From an uncultured Caldilineaceae bacterium (GTDB lineage: Bacteria; Chloroflexota; Anaerolineae; Caldilineales; Caldilineaceae): a DNA stretch of 64,000 nt. Numbering within the stretch: position 1 is the stretch's first letter; each line of letters opens with the position of its first letter. The notes below the pieces were generated by a model. It was given only the letters and a program-made list of their open reading frames with translations. It made no database searches and was not told the origin of the DNA. Positions 7,982 to 16,460 of this stretch are shown piece after piece. A program made the translations under genes and the position numbers. The stretch is taken from the NCBI GenBank assembly GCA_951812725.1, contig OX638330.1, forward strand, positions 5,001,405 to 5,065,404. Reading direction: 5' to 3'.

Positions 7982-9541
7982 ATGAAAAATTCAGATTATG
8001 TTAACGGCACTTCCACGTCCAATGCAACCATAAACTGGCCTACTGAAGATTGGCAGACCTCAACTCCAGAAAATCAAGGAATGGATTCCGAACGCTTGGT
8101 GGAATTACTAAGTTTTTATCGGGAAAACAAAGTGAACATTCATAGCATGTTGATCATTCGAAACGGCAATATCGTACTAGATGCTTGCTTTTATCCATTC
8201 ACCCCGGGAGGGACTGTCCATGATGTGGCTTCTGTTACTAAGAGTATTACATCGGTTCTAATCGGTATTGCTATTGATCAGGGTTTTATTGAAAGTGTCG
8301 AACAGCCCCTGTTATTTTATTTCCCAGAACGTACCATTGCCAATCTTGATGCTTATAAAGAAAAGATAACCATAGAAAACCTGCTCACCATGACTTCCGG
8401 TTTTAATTGTGGATATCAACCAGGAGAAAAAGAACATAATGAGATGTTCACAAGTGAAGATTGGATCCAGTTTGTGTTAGATTTGCCCATGGCTAGGGGA
8501 CCGGGCCAGGAGTATGCTTATTGCAGTGGAAATTCACATTTGCTTTCGGCGATCCTGACAAAGGTGACAAGAATGAGCATGCTCGATTTTGCGCAGAAAC
8601 ACCTTTTTACTCCGCTTGGCATTAATGAGGCTATCTGGCCTCCAGACCCTCAGGGAATTACTAGAGGTTGGGGGGATCTACATCTGCATCCTCGTGATCT
8701 GGCTAAGATAGGGTACCTTTACCTGAACAATGGACTCTGGGAGGGGAAACAGTTATTGAGTGCAGCATGGGTAGAAAAATCAACACAACCCCAAATTGAT
8801 CGTGCCAAAAAGACGGATACCTTCATCCGTCCAGGTCGCGATTATGGATATGCTTGGCACCTCGTTTCAGAAGGGCCTTTTTCTGGAATGTACTATGCTG
8901 CAGGTCGTGGTGGGCAGTCGCTGACTGTTTTACCCGACGCAGATATCGTAACGGTTATCACTGGCGGAGAGAATGCGTTGCTGGAATATGATGGAGGAAA
9001 AATTGGTGAATTTATATTGTCGATATCAGATCAGGCATTACCGAAAAATCTAGAAGGTAATGAGAATCTTCAGCAGAAGACAGAAGCGATCACAGCCGCG
9101 TCGTCTCCCGAACAAATATATTTGCCAGAAATAGCGCAAATCATATCAGGCGAGACATTTATTCTTGATGAAAATTTTCTTAACTTCAAGACGATTTCTT
9201 TGCGTTTCAGTGGTCAAGAAGAAGCAGAAGTCAGGTTCTCTCTGATTGATCCCACATCCGGAAAATTCAAACAACTTGTGGCACCAGTGTTCACACAACT
9301 TGTGGCACCAATGAGGTTGGATGGTATCTACACCATCGTTCCTGGACGATTTGGGCTGTCTACGGGAATAAAAGGAAACTGGGATACAAATGGTGATCTT
9401 CTCTTAACCATAGATGAGATGGCCAATATCAACGTATTCGAACTCAGAATGTCATTTGAAGCGGATAAAGTAACTATTGTGCTGAATGAGAAGACAGGAC
9501 TCATCGTTAATGAAACATTTGAGGGCGTACGTCAGAATTAG
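7982..9541 (+). CDS. Serine hydrolase, class C beta-lactamase / NylB-like family
   Basis: A 519-residue protein of the beta-lactamase-related serine hydrolase family. The nucleophile motif is S84-V-T-K87, the second motif is Y180-C-S, and a GRGG block (third motif region) follows SGMYYAA. Such proteins cleave small amides, esters or peptides; the substrate is unknown. No signal peptide is visible, so it is probably cytoplasmic. About 170 C-terminal residues form a non-catalytic extension. A ribosome site (GGAAGG) precedes the ATG. Codon use is strikingly AT-rich compared with neighbours, which suggests acquisition by transfer. A 24-bp tandem duplication lies in the C-terminal part. Confidence 0.82.
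   Translation: MKNSDYVNGTSTSNATINWPTEDWQTSTPENQGMDSERLVELLSFYRENKVNIHSMLIIRNGNIVLDACFYPFTPGGTVHDVASVTKSITSVLIGIAIDQGFIESVEQPLLFYFPERTIANLDAYKEKITIENLLTMTSGFNCGYQPGEKEHNEMFTSEDWIQFVLDLPMARGPGQEYAYCSGNSHLLSAILTKVTRMSMLDFAQKHLFTPLGINEAIWPPDPQGITRGWGDLHLHPRDLAKIGYLYLNNGLWEGKQLLSAAWVEKSTQPQIDRAKKTDTFIRPGRDYGYAWHLVSEGPFSGMYYAAGRGGQSLTVLPDADIVTVITGGENALLEYDGGKIGEFILSISDQALPKNLEGNENLQQKTEAITAASSPEQIYLPEIAQIISGETFILDENFLNFKTISLRFSGQEEAEVRFSLIDPTSGKFKQLVAPVFTQLVAPMRLDGIYTIVPGRFGLSTGIKGNWDTNGDLLLTIDEMANINVFELRMSFEADKVTIVLNEKTGLIVNETFEGVRQN
9271..9310 (+). repeat. 24-bp period tandem duplication inside the serine hydrolase gene
   Basis: The 16-mer ACAACTTGTGGCACCA occurs at 9271-9286 and 9295-9310, giving two adjacent 8-residue units (QLVAPVFT, QLVAPMRL). 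The frame is kept. Confidence 0.85.
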
Positions 9542-9656
9542 GCTGTGATTGCCCATATTGTAGGCTGTCTGAAAACGCGGTTTTTGGGGCCAATTTCTTT
9601 CGGCGATGGTATATGAGGATTGGATAAATAGTCCTTGACGTCTTGTCTTTACTATG

Positions 9657-9690
9657 TTACAGTATATGATATATTAAAAATACACTGTAA
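9657..9690. promoter_or_regulatory. AT-rich palindrome upstream of peptide importer
   Basis: Outer arms TTACAGT (9657-9663) and ACTGTAA (9684-9690), with inner TAT/ATA pairing, form a 34-bp imperfect palindrome. The half-site contains TATGAT (9665-9670), a possible -10 paired with TTGTCT 16 nt upstream (9643-9648). It looks like a repressor operator overlapping a promoter. It lies at the right edge of the AT-rich block, so it may belong to the acquired segment rather than to the importer. Confidence 0.4.
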
Positions 9691-9846
9691 GGATGACTAG
9701 CCGAGACGGCGGCACCTGATCAGGAATCTGCCAGCAGTGTTGGTGCAAATGCTAGACGGCCAGATGACGATGATCATGAGTGCGATCTGGATGTTCATCG
9801 AGCGGTTTGGCTGTTTCTGCCCGCAGTGGGATTCCTCGCAGTGTTC

Positions 9847-9897
9847 AACGTAAATGGGAGGCCAACTCGGCCTTGAGGTTCCTCCCGCCCTTACGTT
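9847..9897 (+). promoter_or_regulatory. Long structured leader hairpin before peptide importer
   Basis: AACGTAA (9847-9853) and GGGAGG (9856-9861) pair with CCTCCC (9881-9886) and TTACGTT (9891-9897). The loop contains further GGCC pairing. It ends about 94 nt before the binding-protein ATG. It could be a leader regulatory RNA structure or the footprint of an old insertion. I recognise no known riboswitch consensus. Confidence 0.4.
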
Positions 9898-9990
9898 AAT
9901 CATATCGTGCCGCTTTCGGTCCTCATTGGCCTTCTCACGTTCAGTTACTCCGAACAACCCCAAGACATTTGCAGAAAGGAAGGACACGAG

Positions 9991-11667
9991 ATGAACAACA
10001 AGCAGTGGCAACTCACGCTTATCGCCATGCTGGTGACGTTCAGCATGGTCATTACCGCCTGCGCGCCTGCTCCGGCCACCACTTCCGGAGATGAGGCTGC
10101 GGCCACCACAATGGATGAGGATGGTGAACGCGTGATCCGCGTGGGCTTCCGTTCCAATTGGGCCCAAGGGTTCAACATTTTTCCCTATCCTACCTATAAG
10201 GCCCAGGGCGACATCGAGCCCTACTTCTATATGCCGTTGCTCCTCCACAACAGAGATTTCGAGGCGGTGCCGTGGCTGGCGAGGGAGTGGGAACTCACGG
10301 AGAACTGCGACGCCGCCACCTTCTACCTGTATGAAGATGCCGCCTGGTCCGACGGCACCCCGCTGACCTCAGCAGACGTCAAGTATACGTTCGAAATGTT
10401 GTCCCATCCCGACGTCATGAACCGGAACTATGGGTGGGTCGGCGAGCAGGAATACGTGAACGGCGAAGCCGACGAGATCGTGGGCATCGTGATGGTGGAT
10501 GACCACACGGTCCGCTTTGACATGCAAGAGGGCAGAAACAACTGCACGCCCCACCACGAGGAGTACGGCCCCAGGGTGGGCATTGTTCCCAAGCACATCT
10601 TTGAGAAGTTTCCCCTGGAAACCCTCATCACCGGTGAGAATCCCGAGGCGATGAATCCCACCGTGGTGAGCGGCCCCTTCCGTCTGGGCGACATGGAGAC
10701 GGATGTGTTCTTCGAAGCTGTTGCGGTCGATGACTGGTGGGGCGCGAAGTACTTCGGCGAACCCAAGGTGGACAAGATCATTGCCATCACCATGGAACAC
10801 GAAGCGCAACTCCCGGCTCTGGTCGCTGGCGACCTGGATGTCACCCAGTACTTGCAGGTGAGCGACATCGAAGGCCTGGAGGGCAATCCCGACCTGAAGA
10901 TCCTCGTGGACGAATCCCTGGGGATGCTTGGGATTCAGTTCAACCGCCGGCCCGGGTCCCTGCCGGACAAGATCCGTTACGCGATGGAATACGCCACCGA
11001 CCGCGACGCCATCGTCGCCGTCCACACGCTGGGCCATGGCAGCAAGACCTACAGTTGGATGGCCAACGAAGGAGCCTATCGAGCCGAGGACATGGAGTGG
11101 CGCGAGTACGACCCCGAAATGGCGAAGCAGTTGATCCAGGAAGCCATCGACGCGGGCGAATGGGATCCCGACCGCACCATCATCTTCCTCGATGACGCTG
11201 AAAAGCCCATCTGGAACCTGTGGATTGAGATGATGCGCGAGGTGGGATTGAACGTCGAGATGGAGATCGTCGGCCTGGCCTTCCCTGACAAACTGCTCGC
11301 TGGCGAGTACGACGTTAGCGAAGGGGGGGGCGGAACCGTTCGGGGATATAGCCTCCGAGCCTGTTACTACTTCCATCGACCACTTGGTAGGAATTATGAG
11401 AATACCGGCTGGTTCGACGAGGAATTCGGCACCTTGTGCAAGGAGGCCCGGGCCACGCTTAATGAGGACGTACGCACGGAAAACCTCGCCAGGGCCACCA
11501 AAATCTGGTACGACTATGGCCCCTGGATCACCTTCTCCACCAATATGCGCGTGTGGGGCACGCGATCCAATATCTGCGGTGTCGTTCCCAACACCACAAC
11601 TGGGCTGGTGCACCGCGGCGGTGCAGACTATGGCCTCTTAGACTGGTACATCTGCGATGAGGGCTAG
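9991..11667 (+). CDS. ABC transporter substrate-binding lipoprotein, family 5 (peptide/nickel/sugar type)
   Basis: A 558-residue family 5 solute-binding protein (SBP_bac_5 domain), larger than the sugar-binding proteins elsewhere in the window. The Sec lipoprotein signal has a lipobox-like VITAC with Cys at about 23. Family features include LAREWELTENCDAATFYL, AWSDGTPLTSADVKYTFE and YAMEYATDRDAIV. Family members bind di- or oligopeptides, nickel or oligosaccharides; the ligand is not deducible here. The ATG at 9991 follows AAAGGAAGG, and the upstream in-frame extension to 9907 is not a signal peptide. It is the first gene of an operon with DppB- and DppC-type permeases. Confidence 0.9.
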   Translation: MNNKQWQLTLIAMLVTFSMVITACAPAPATTSGDEAAATTMDEDGERVIRVGFRSNWAQGFNIFPYPTYKAQGDIEPYFYMPLLLHNRDFEAVPWLAREWELTENCDAATFYLYEDAAWSDGTPLTSADVKYTFEMLSHPDVMNRNYGWVGEQEYVNGEADEIVGIVMVDDHTVRFDMQEGRNNCTPHHEEYGPRVGIVPKHIFEKFPLETLITGENPEAMNPTVVSGPFRLGDMETDVFFEAVAVDDWWGAKYFGEPKVDKIIAITMEHEAQLPALVAGDLDVTQYLQVSDIEGLEGNPDLKILVDESLGMLGIQFNRRPGSLPDKIRYAMEYATDRDAIVAVHTLGHGSKTYSWMANEGAYRAEDMEWREYDPEMAKQLIQEAIDAGEWDPDRTIIFLDDAEKPIWNLWIEMMREVGLNVEMEIVGLAFPDKLLAGEYDVSEGGGGTVRGYSLRACYYFHRPLGRNYENTGWFDEEFGTLCKEARATLNEDVRTENLARATKIWYDYGPWITFSTNMRVWGTRSNICGVVPNTTTGLVHRGGADYGLLDWYICDEG

Positions 11668-11709
11668 TCACGCCCGAACTGGGTTTGTGTAGAATCTGAT
11701 TGGTAGGGG

Positions 11710-11743
11710 TAGGGGCATGGGGATGTTAGTCCTCGTGCCCCTA
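11710..11743 (+). promoter_or_regulatory. Intercistronic hairpin between binding protein and DppB-type permease
   Basis: TAGGGGCA (11710-11717) pairs with TGCCCCTA (11736-11743). An inner GGGGA/TCCTC pairing includes one G-U pair. It occupies the gap between the binding-protein stop and the permease start and has no T-tract. Confidence 0.5.
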
Positions 11744-11763
11744 TGCCCGCCGTAGGGGATCTG

Positions 11764-12768
11764 ATGACGACTTACATCATCCGGCGCATATGGCTCATCT
11801 TCCCGATCCTTTTCATAATTACCATCATCAATTTCGGACTGATGCACCTGGCGCCTGGTGATCCCACCCAATTCATGTTGCCGCCCGACATTGCGTTCGA
11901 ACACATAGAAATCACGATTGACGGACATGGCTACAAATATGAGGCAAAAGAGGGGTACGAGGACTACCTTAAGGAGAAGTTAGGGCTGGACAAACCTATC
12001 CACGTGCAGTACCTCCGCTGGCTATGGAACCTGGCCCAAGGCAACTTTGGCCGCTCGATGATTGATCAAGCGGACGTGTTCGAGGAGATGGTCCGTAGAC
12101 TACCGGTGACGCTGAGGTTGACGGTGACCTCCCTGACGGTCAGTCTTGTGGTAGGACTTGGGCTGGGCATCCTCTCCGCCCTCTACCAGTACTCGCTATT
12201 CGACGTCGTGACCACCGTCATCTCCTTCCTCTTCCTCAGCTTGCCCGGTTTCTTCTTCCTGCTTCTGGCCATATGGGTGTTTGCCTTGCAGCTCAACTGG
12301 CTCCCCGCAAGCGGAATGTATTCCATAGGCGGCGATAGAGGGCTGTGGGATAGCCTCAAGCACATGATCCTGCCGGTCACGGTGCTCGGGCTGGGTGGTT
12401 CCGCCGGTTTCATTCGCTTTGCACGCACGAGCATGTTGGAGGTGATGGGCGAGGACTACGTGCGCACGGCGCAGGCCAAAGGACTCCCAGATCGTGTCGT
12501 GATCATGCGCCATGCCTTTCGCAACGCGCTCATGCCGATCGTGACGATCATCAGCTACCGGCTGCCGGCCCTGTTTGCCGGCTCAGTGCTGGTAGAACGT
12601 TTGGCAAACTGGCCGGGCATCGGTCGCTGGGTGCTCGACGCTGCACTGTCGAAAGACTACCCCGTTATGATGGCCAACGTGATCGTCATCGCCATCCTGA
12701 CGCTGATCGCAAATTTGATCGCCGACATCGCCTACGCGTTTGTCGATCCTCGTATCGCCTATAAGTGA
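11764..12768 (+). CDS. ABC transporter permease, DppB/OppB type
   Basis: A 334-residue membrane protein. It opens with YIIRRIWLIFPILFIITIINF and MHLAPGDP, the standard start of DppB-type permeases. The family domain contains the EAA-like cytoplasmic loop (ARTSMLEVMGEDYVRTAQAKGL, followed by RHAFRNALMPIVT). GSVLVERLANWPGIGRW and DYPVMMANV are also family-typical. The ATG at 11764 follows TAGGGGAT; the upstream in-frame ATG at 11743 would overlap the hairpin. It partners with the DppC-type gene 130 nt downstream. Confidence 0.92.
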   Translation: MTTYIIRRIWLIFPILFIITIINFGLMHLAPGDPTQFMLPPDIAFEHIEITIDGHGYKYEAKEGYEDYLKEKLGLDKPIHVQYLRWLWNLAQGNFGRSMIDQADVFEEMVRRLPVTLRLTVTSLTVSLVVGLGLGILSALYQYSLFDVVTTVISFLFLSLPGFFFLLLAIWVFALQLNWLPASGMYSIGGDRGLWDSLKHMILPVTVLGLGGSAGFIRFARTSMLEVMGEDYVRTAQAKGLPDRVVIMRHAFRNALMPIVTIISYRLPALFAGSVLVERLANWPGIGRWVLDAALSKDYPVMMANVIVIAILTLIANLIADIAYAFVDPRIAYK

Positions 12769-12899
12769 GCTGCAGATCTATCGAGGACACCGATGAGATC
12801 CTTGGCTGCGTTCAGGATGACGGGCGCAGGCCTCATTTCTGGCCTAGACAACGCTGCACCGCGGCGTGAGATACTCGGCATGGACTGGGGCTCACCATC

Positions 12900-13835
12900 A
12901 TGACAAAACGTACAGAGATATTGGAACGACCTTCCTTACAGCGCGAGCAACCCTCTGCTAGCGCCGACGCTGCGTTGACGCGCCCACGGGGCCTGTTTCA
13001 GTCTCGCGCCTGGAAGAACTATCTGCGCAATCGTTTCGGCGTCCTCGGCGCGATCATGATCGGCGCGCTGTTGGTCATCACGCTGGCTGCGCCTCTGGTG
13101 ACGAGCTTTGAGCCTTCCGCAACCGACGCGTACAACCTGGTCAAACCGCCGAGCAGCGAACACTGGCTGGGTACGGACGCGATCGGCAGAGACATGTGGT
13201 CCCGCGTCGTCTATGGGGGGCGCATTTCCCTGCTGGTCGGTGCGCTGGGGGTGATGCTGCAGACGATCATCGGCACGATCATGGGCGCCATGTCGGGCTT
13301 CTTCGGCGGCTGGGTGGATAACGTGATCCAGCGGCTAGTCGAGGTGATGCAGGTATTTCCCGATTTCATGATGCTCCTGATCATGGTATCCTTGCTGGGA
13401 CCCAGCCTGGTCAATCTTTTTATTGCCATTGCACTCCTGAATTGGCACGGAGTGTGCCGCTTGATTCGAGGCCAGATCTTGACAGTGCGGGAAGAGGACT
13501 ACATCCTGGCTGCCCGATCCATCGGGGTAGACAACCGTCGCATTATCTTCCGGCACATCCTGCCGAACCTGTCCGGCATCATCCTGGTCAGCATGGTGAC
13601 CAGCATCGGCGGCTTCATCCTGCTCGAAGCCAGCCTCAGCTTTGTCGGCCTGGGTGTGCAGCCACCGACGCCAAGCTGGGGAAACCTGATCTTTCAGGCC
13701 AATAACCTGGTCGTTCTGCAGATCCGTCCCTGGCTCTGGATACCGCCGGGCGTTGCCGTGATCCTTTGTGTGCTTGGCTTCAACTTCATTGGCGACGCGC
13801 TGCGTGATGTCTTCGATCCCCTTCGACAGCAATAG
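12900..13835 (+). CDS. ABC transporter permease, DppC/OppC type
   Basis: A 311-residue permease with the DppC-type N-terminal domain (NRFGVLGAIMIGALLVITLAAP), the hallmark HWLGTDAIGRDMWSRVVYGGR, and the EAA loop REEDYILAARSIGVDNRRII. FVGLGVQPPTPSWG near the C-terminus is family-typical. DppD- and DppF-type ATPases normally follow, but the next gene is a PHP phosphoesterase, so the energising subunits must be encoded elsewhere or be lost. The gap 13836-14049 holds no gene I can support. Confidence 0.92.
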   Translation: MTKRTEILERPSLQREQPSASADAALTRPRGLFQSRAWKNYLRNRFGVLGAIMIGALLVITLAAPLVTSFEPSATDAYNLVKPPSSEHWLGTDAIGRDMWSRVVYGGRISLLVGALGVMLQTIIGTIMGAMSGFFGGWVDNVIQRLVEVMQVFPDFMMLLIMVSLLGPSLVNLFIAIALLNWHGVCRLIRGQILTVREEDYILAARSIGVDNRRIIFRHILPNLSGIILVSMVTSIGGFILLEASLSFVGLGVQPPTPSWGNLIFQANNLVVLQIRPWLWIPPGVAVILCVLGFNFIGDALRDVFDPLRQQ

Positions 13836-14049
13836 TCTCGCTCATTTGCCCGTTGATCTTTTGTAAGGTTGCCTGGACCCGCACATCCGCTACGACTGAG
13901 CACCGAAACAAAAGGATTTCCTACAATGCGCGTGCCCACTAGTCGTATCCGAGCCCAGGTGGACGCAGGCAACCTCTCAGCGAAGTCTTTGTCATCGACG
14001 GGCTCAACACAATTCCAGTAAAATCACAGCAGGTAAGGAGATAAACCTC

Positions 14050-14877
14050 GTGAGAAGAGCAGATCTGCACGTCCATACTCATGCGTCCTCCGACGCATCG
14101 TTTGACCCGGAGGAGGTCTTCAGCATTGCCATGGCGCGCGGACTGACGGCCGTGACCTTCAGCGACCACGACAGCATCGAAAGCATTGCGGAAGGCCAAC
14201 GACTCTCGACCGTATACGACGTGACCTTTTTGCCCGGCATCGAGATCACAAGCTCGTGGCGCGGGATACCGGCCCACGTTTTGGGCTTTTTCCGCGATGG
14301 TCCGTTTTCTTCTCTGGAAGATTTTCTGGCCGATAAAATCTGGTCGGTGAGAAGAAGGTCCAATCTCGCCATGCTGGAATATCTGCAGGGGAAAGGCACA
14401 AAGGTGACCATCGCTGAATACGACGCCGAGGTGAAGGCTCAGGAACATTCCGAGTCGACAGCATTATATGATCTGCTGCTGAAAAAAGGCGTTGTGTCGA
14501 ATCAAAAAGAGTTCATGGCCATGCGGGAGGCTTCCGGCGTCCGGGTTCTCCACCCACCGATACCGGAGGTAATTCCGGCTATTCACGAGGCCGGCGGCAT
14601 TGCCGTGGTAGCGCATCCCGGCCACGACACGGGCGTCGTTTTCACGTTCGACGAAGAGAATATCGCTGCCCTGGCTGCCGAAGGACTCGACGGTGTCGAG
14701 GTGTTCCATCCCGCGCACACCAAGGCCCAAGAGGACGACTATGTACGGATATCAGATCGCCTCGGACTGGTCAAGACCGGTGGTTCGGACATGCACATAC
14801 CGCGCCCGGAGCCCCAAAAGATGGTCGGCGGCACGTATTGTGATTGGGATGGGGTGCTCGAGTACCTGGAAGGCTAG
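14050..14877 (+). CDS. PHP-domain metal-dependent phosphoesterase
   Basis: A 275-residue PHP-superfamily protein, probably a trinuclear-metal phosphatase acting on small phosphorylated molecules. The metal ligands are visible in order: HVHTH (about residue 8), FSDHDS (about 37), GIEITS (about 61), a His in AHVLGF, AHPGHD (about 195) and GGSDMH (about 244). It starts with GTG about 8 nt after AAGGAG. It is downstream of the peptide-type importer and may be co-transcribed. There is no polymerase or nuclease fusion, so a DNA polymerase role is unlikely. Confidence 0.85.
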   Translation: MRRADLHVHTHASSDASFDPEEVFSIAMARGLTAVTFSDHDSIESIAEGQRLSTVYDVTFLPGIEITSSWRGIPAHVLGFFRDGPFSSLEDFLADKIWSVRRRSNLAMLEYLQGKGTKVTIAEYDAEVKAQEHSESTALYDLLLKKGVVSNQKEFMAMREASGVRVLHPPIPEVIPAIHEAGGIAVVAHPGHDTGVVFTFDEENIAALAAEGLDGVEVFHPAHTKAQEDDYVRISDRLGLVKTGGSDMHIPRPEPQKMVGGTYCDWDGVLEYLEG

Positions 14878-15109
14878 ACCCTTGTGAAGGTTCAAAGGCA
14901 GCTCTCAGGTGGAGAGTCTCTCGGTTGGTCAGAAACAGGGCGTCGACCAGTGTCACACTCCACCTTCGCAGTAAGTATAGACCCAATGTCAAGTCAGAGA
15001 GTGATTAGTCAAGAAACGCCAGAACACACCCCTTCTCATGGCGTTACTTTCCAATTTTTGGTACGATTTTACCAGAAATGGATCCCACGCCAGGAAAGAG
15101 CTAGTCGTG

Positions 15110-15430
15110 ATGGAAACTGTCTTGTCAGAACAAGATACGCAGACAAATGGTCATGCCGAATGGCGGGACTTGTCGGATGCGATCATGCGTTTGAGCAACA
15201 TCGTCTCGCTCGATGATCTGCTTCATCAAGCCTTGAATTCATGGCGCCAGCAACTTGCGCCAGCATTGCGATGGTAAGTGACCGTAGATCTGTATATCTC
15301 GGAGGAAGTGAATTTAGGTCGCGCTGCGGAGATCCCCGAATTGAACTATTATATCGCACCGGCTATTCAAATTGAGTTAGAGGCCGGCTTCCAGCGCGGT
15401 GGTGTACACCTGACGCTTCCAGGTTCTTAG
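15110..15430 (+). pseudogene. Small gene interrupted by an in-frame stop, unknown function
   Basis: The ATG at 15110 follows GGAAAGAG and opens a 55-codon frame (METVLSEQD ... LRW) that ends in TAA at 15275-15277. In the same frame, immediately after the stop, GTG at 15278 opens another 50 codons (VTVDLYISEEVNLGR ... HLTLPGS) ending at 15430. The continuity of frame and the protein-like composition suggest one former gene with a nonsense mutation. Two tandem mini-genes with a TAAGTG junction are an alternative. I recognise no family. It overlaps the convergent PhyH gene by four bases. Confidence 0.45.
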
Positions 15431-16275
15431 TTATTATAAGCTTCCACGAAACCCCATTCCTCCAACCAACTAATCCAGCGCGCACGCCTGGGGTTATTTT
15501 CAGGATTTTCCAGCCACCAGGGATGATATTGCAACCCCACCGTTCCCAGGTTCTTCTTGATTTCAGGAATGTGTTCCACCACTTTGCGCATCGACTCTAC
15601 CGCTTCGGGTGTCCTTGGGGTGCCATAAAAATTAAAGGTGCAGGTGCGGCGGTCTTTATAACCGCCAAAGGCAGCATGCCAGGTCAACTGGTTGAAGATT
15701 ATGACATCACCCGGATTCGAACTAAATACATAGCAGGGAATATCTTCACCGCTCAGACCAGACGCTTCTAAGAACCGGGCCTTTTTAGGGCCAAACGTAC
15801 TGCGCAATCCAATGCCATGAAGTTCTTCATGTAATGGATTTTTGTGCGACCCGGGAATGACACGCAATGCGCCGCGGTCAGCGGTTGTCGGCTGCAGATA
15901 CATGACGTTCTTGATTGCCAATAGATGAGGATCGCTCCAATCCGGATGCCAATCGGTATTATTCTCATAGCTGTTGGCGTTAGAATGGACGGGAACGGAA
16001 TCTTCATCTATCAGCTGTTCCGCGGGCAGATAAATGCGCGGGTCCTCAAGCAAGCTGGCAATAAAGGGGGTTTCCGGGGTCCGGTTACCCCAGTTGTTGA
16101 AAATACGTTTCTCTTCAGGATCGGTTTCCTCCTGAATGGATGCAAGGCGACGATCGAACTCTTCGTTTATCTTATTCATCTCCTCGGGACTGAACAGATT
16201 TCTCCGGACCAGGAACCCGAAAACCTCAAAAAGCTGGAGCTGCTCTTCGGTAAGGCTATAGTCTTCCTGCGTCAT
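15427..16275 (-). CDS. Phytanoyl-CoA dioxygenase (PhyH) family protein
   Basis: A 282-residue Fe(II)/2-oxoglutarate oxygenase. The iron ligands are H110-x-D112 (TDWHPDWSD) and H200 (LTWHAAFGG), and an Arg shortly after H200 (KDRRTCTF) would hold 2-oxoglutarate. ALRVIPGSHK is the typical family strand. The reaction should be hydroxylation of an unknown small molecule; bacterial PhyH proteins are rarely true phytanoyl-CoA hydroxylases. Base composition is AT-rich relative to most neighbours, which may indicate transfer. It is transcribed alone on the minus strand. Confidence 0.85.
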   Translation of the reverse strand: MTQEDYSLTEEQLQLFEVFGFLVRRNLFSPEEMNKINEEFDRRLASIQEETDPEEKRIFNNWGNRTPETPFIASLLEDPRIYLPAEQLIDEDSVPVHSNANSYENNTDWHPDWSDPHLLAIKNVMYLQPTTADRGALRVIPGSHKNPLHEELHGIGLRSTFGPKKARFLEASGLSGEDIPCYVFSSNPGDVIIFNQLTWHAAFGGYKDRRTCTFNFYGTPRTPEAVESMRKVVEHIPEIKKNLGTVGLQYHPWWLENPENNPRRARWISWLEEWGFVEAYNN

Positions 16276-16376
16276 AATATTTCCTCAGCTGACCTCAATC
16301 AGAAATCCGGTGTAAGTCGGCTCGGCAGGCTTTTGCTCTGCCGAATTCTGCTGCAATCTCTCAGTCATAAGGAGGT

Positions 16377-16404
16377 ATTATAGTCCAGAATGCTTTTGGC
16401 ACAA
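16377..16404 (-). promoter_or_regulatory. Candidate promoter for the PhyH gene
   Basis: On the minus strand, TTGTGC (16399-16404) lies 16 nt from a perfect TATAAT (16377-16382), about 100 nt upstream of the start. The leader contains a 7-bp hairpin TCGGCAG/CTGCCGA (16322-16344). Confidence 0.45.
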
Positions 16405-16460
16405 TTCCCTGGGTTTGAAATTTCCGGGTATTGAACGTATAGTGTCGTACCTTGTCATAA

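Noticed and set aside
10369..11613. 414-codon minus-strand ORF opposite the family 5 binding protein
   Set aside because: Shadow of the real gene, no start signals or motifs.
14905..14975. AGGTGGAG ... CTCCACCT inverted repeat after the PHP gene as a terminator
   Set aside because: The arms are over 40 nt apart and there is no T-tract; not convincing as an intrinsic terminator.
15275..15280. Stop codon read-through or selenocysteine between the two small frames
   Set aside because: The stop is TAA, not TGA, and no selenocysteine-insertion hairpin is seen; a nonsense mutation is simpler.
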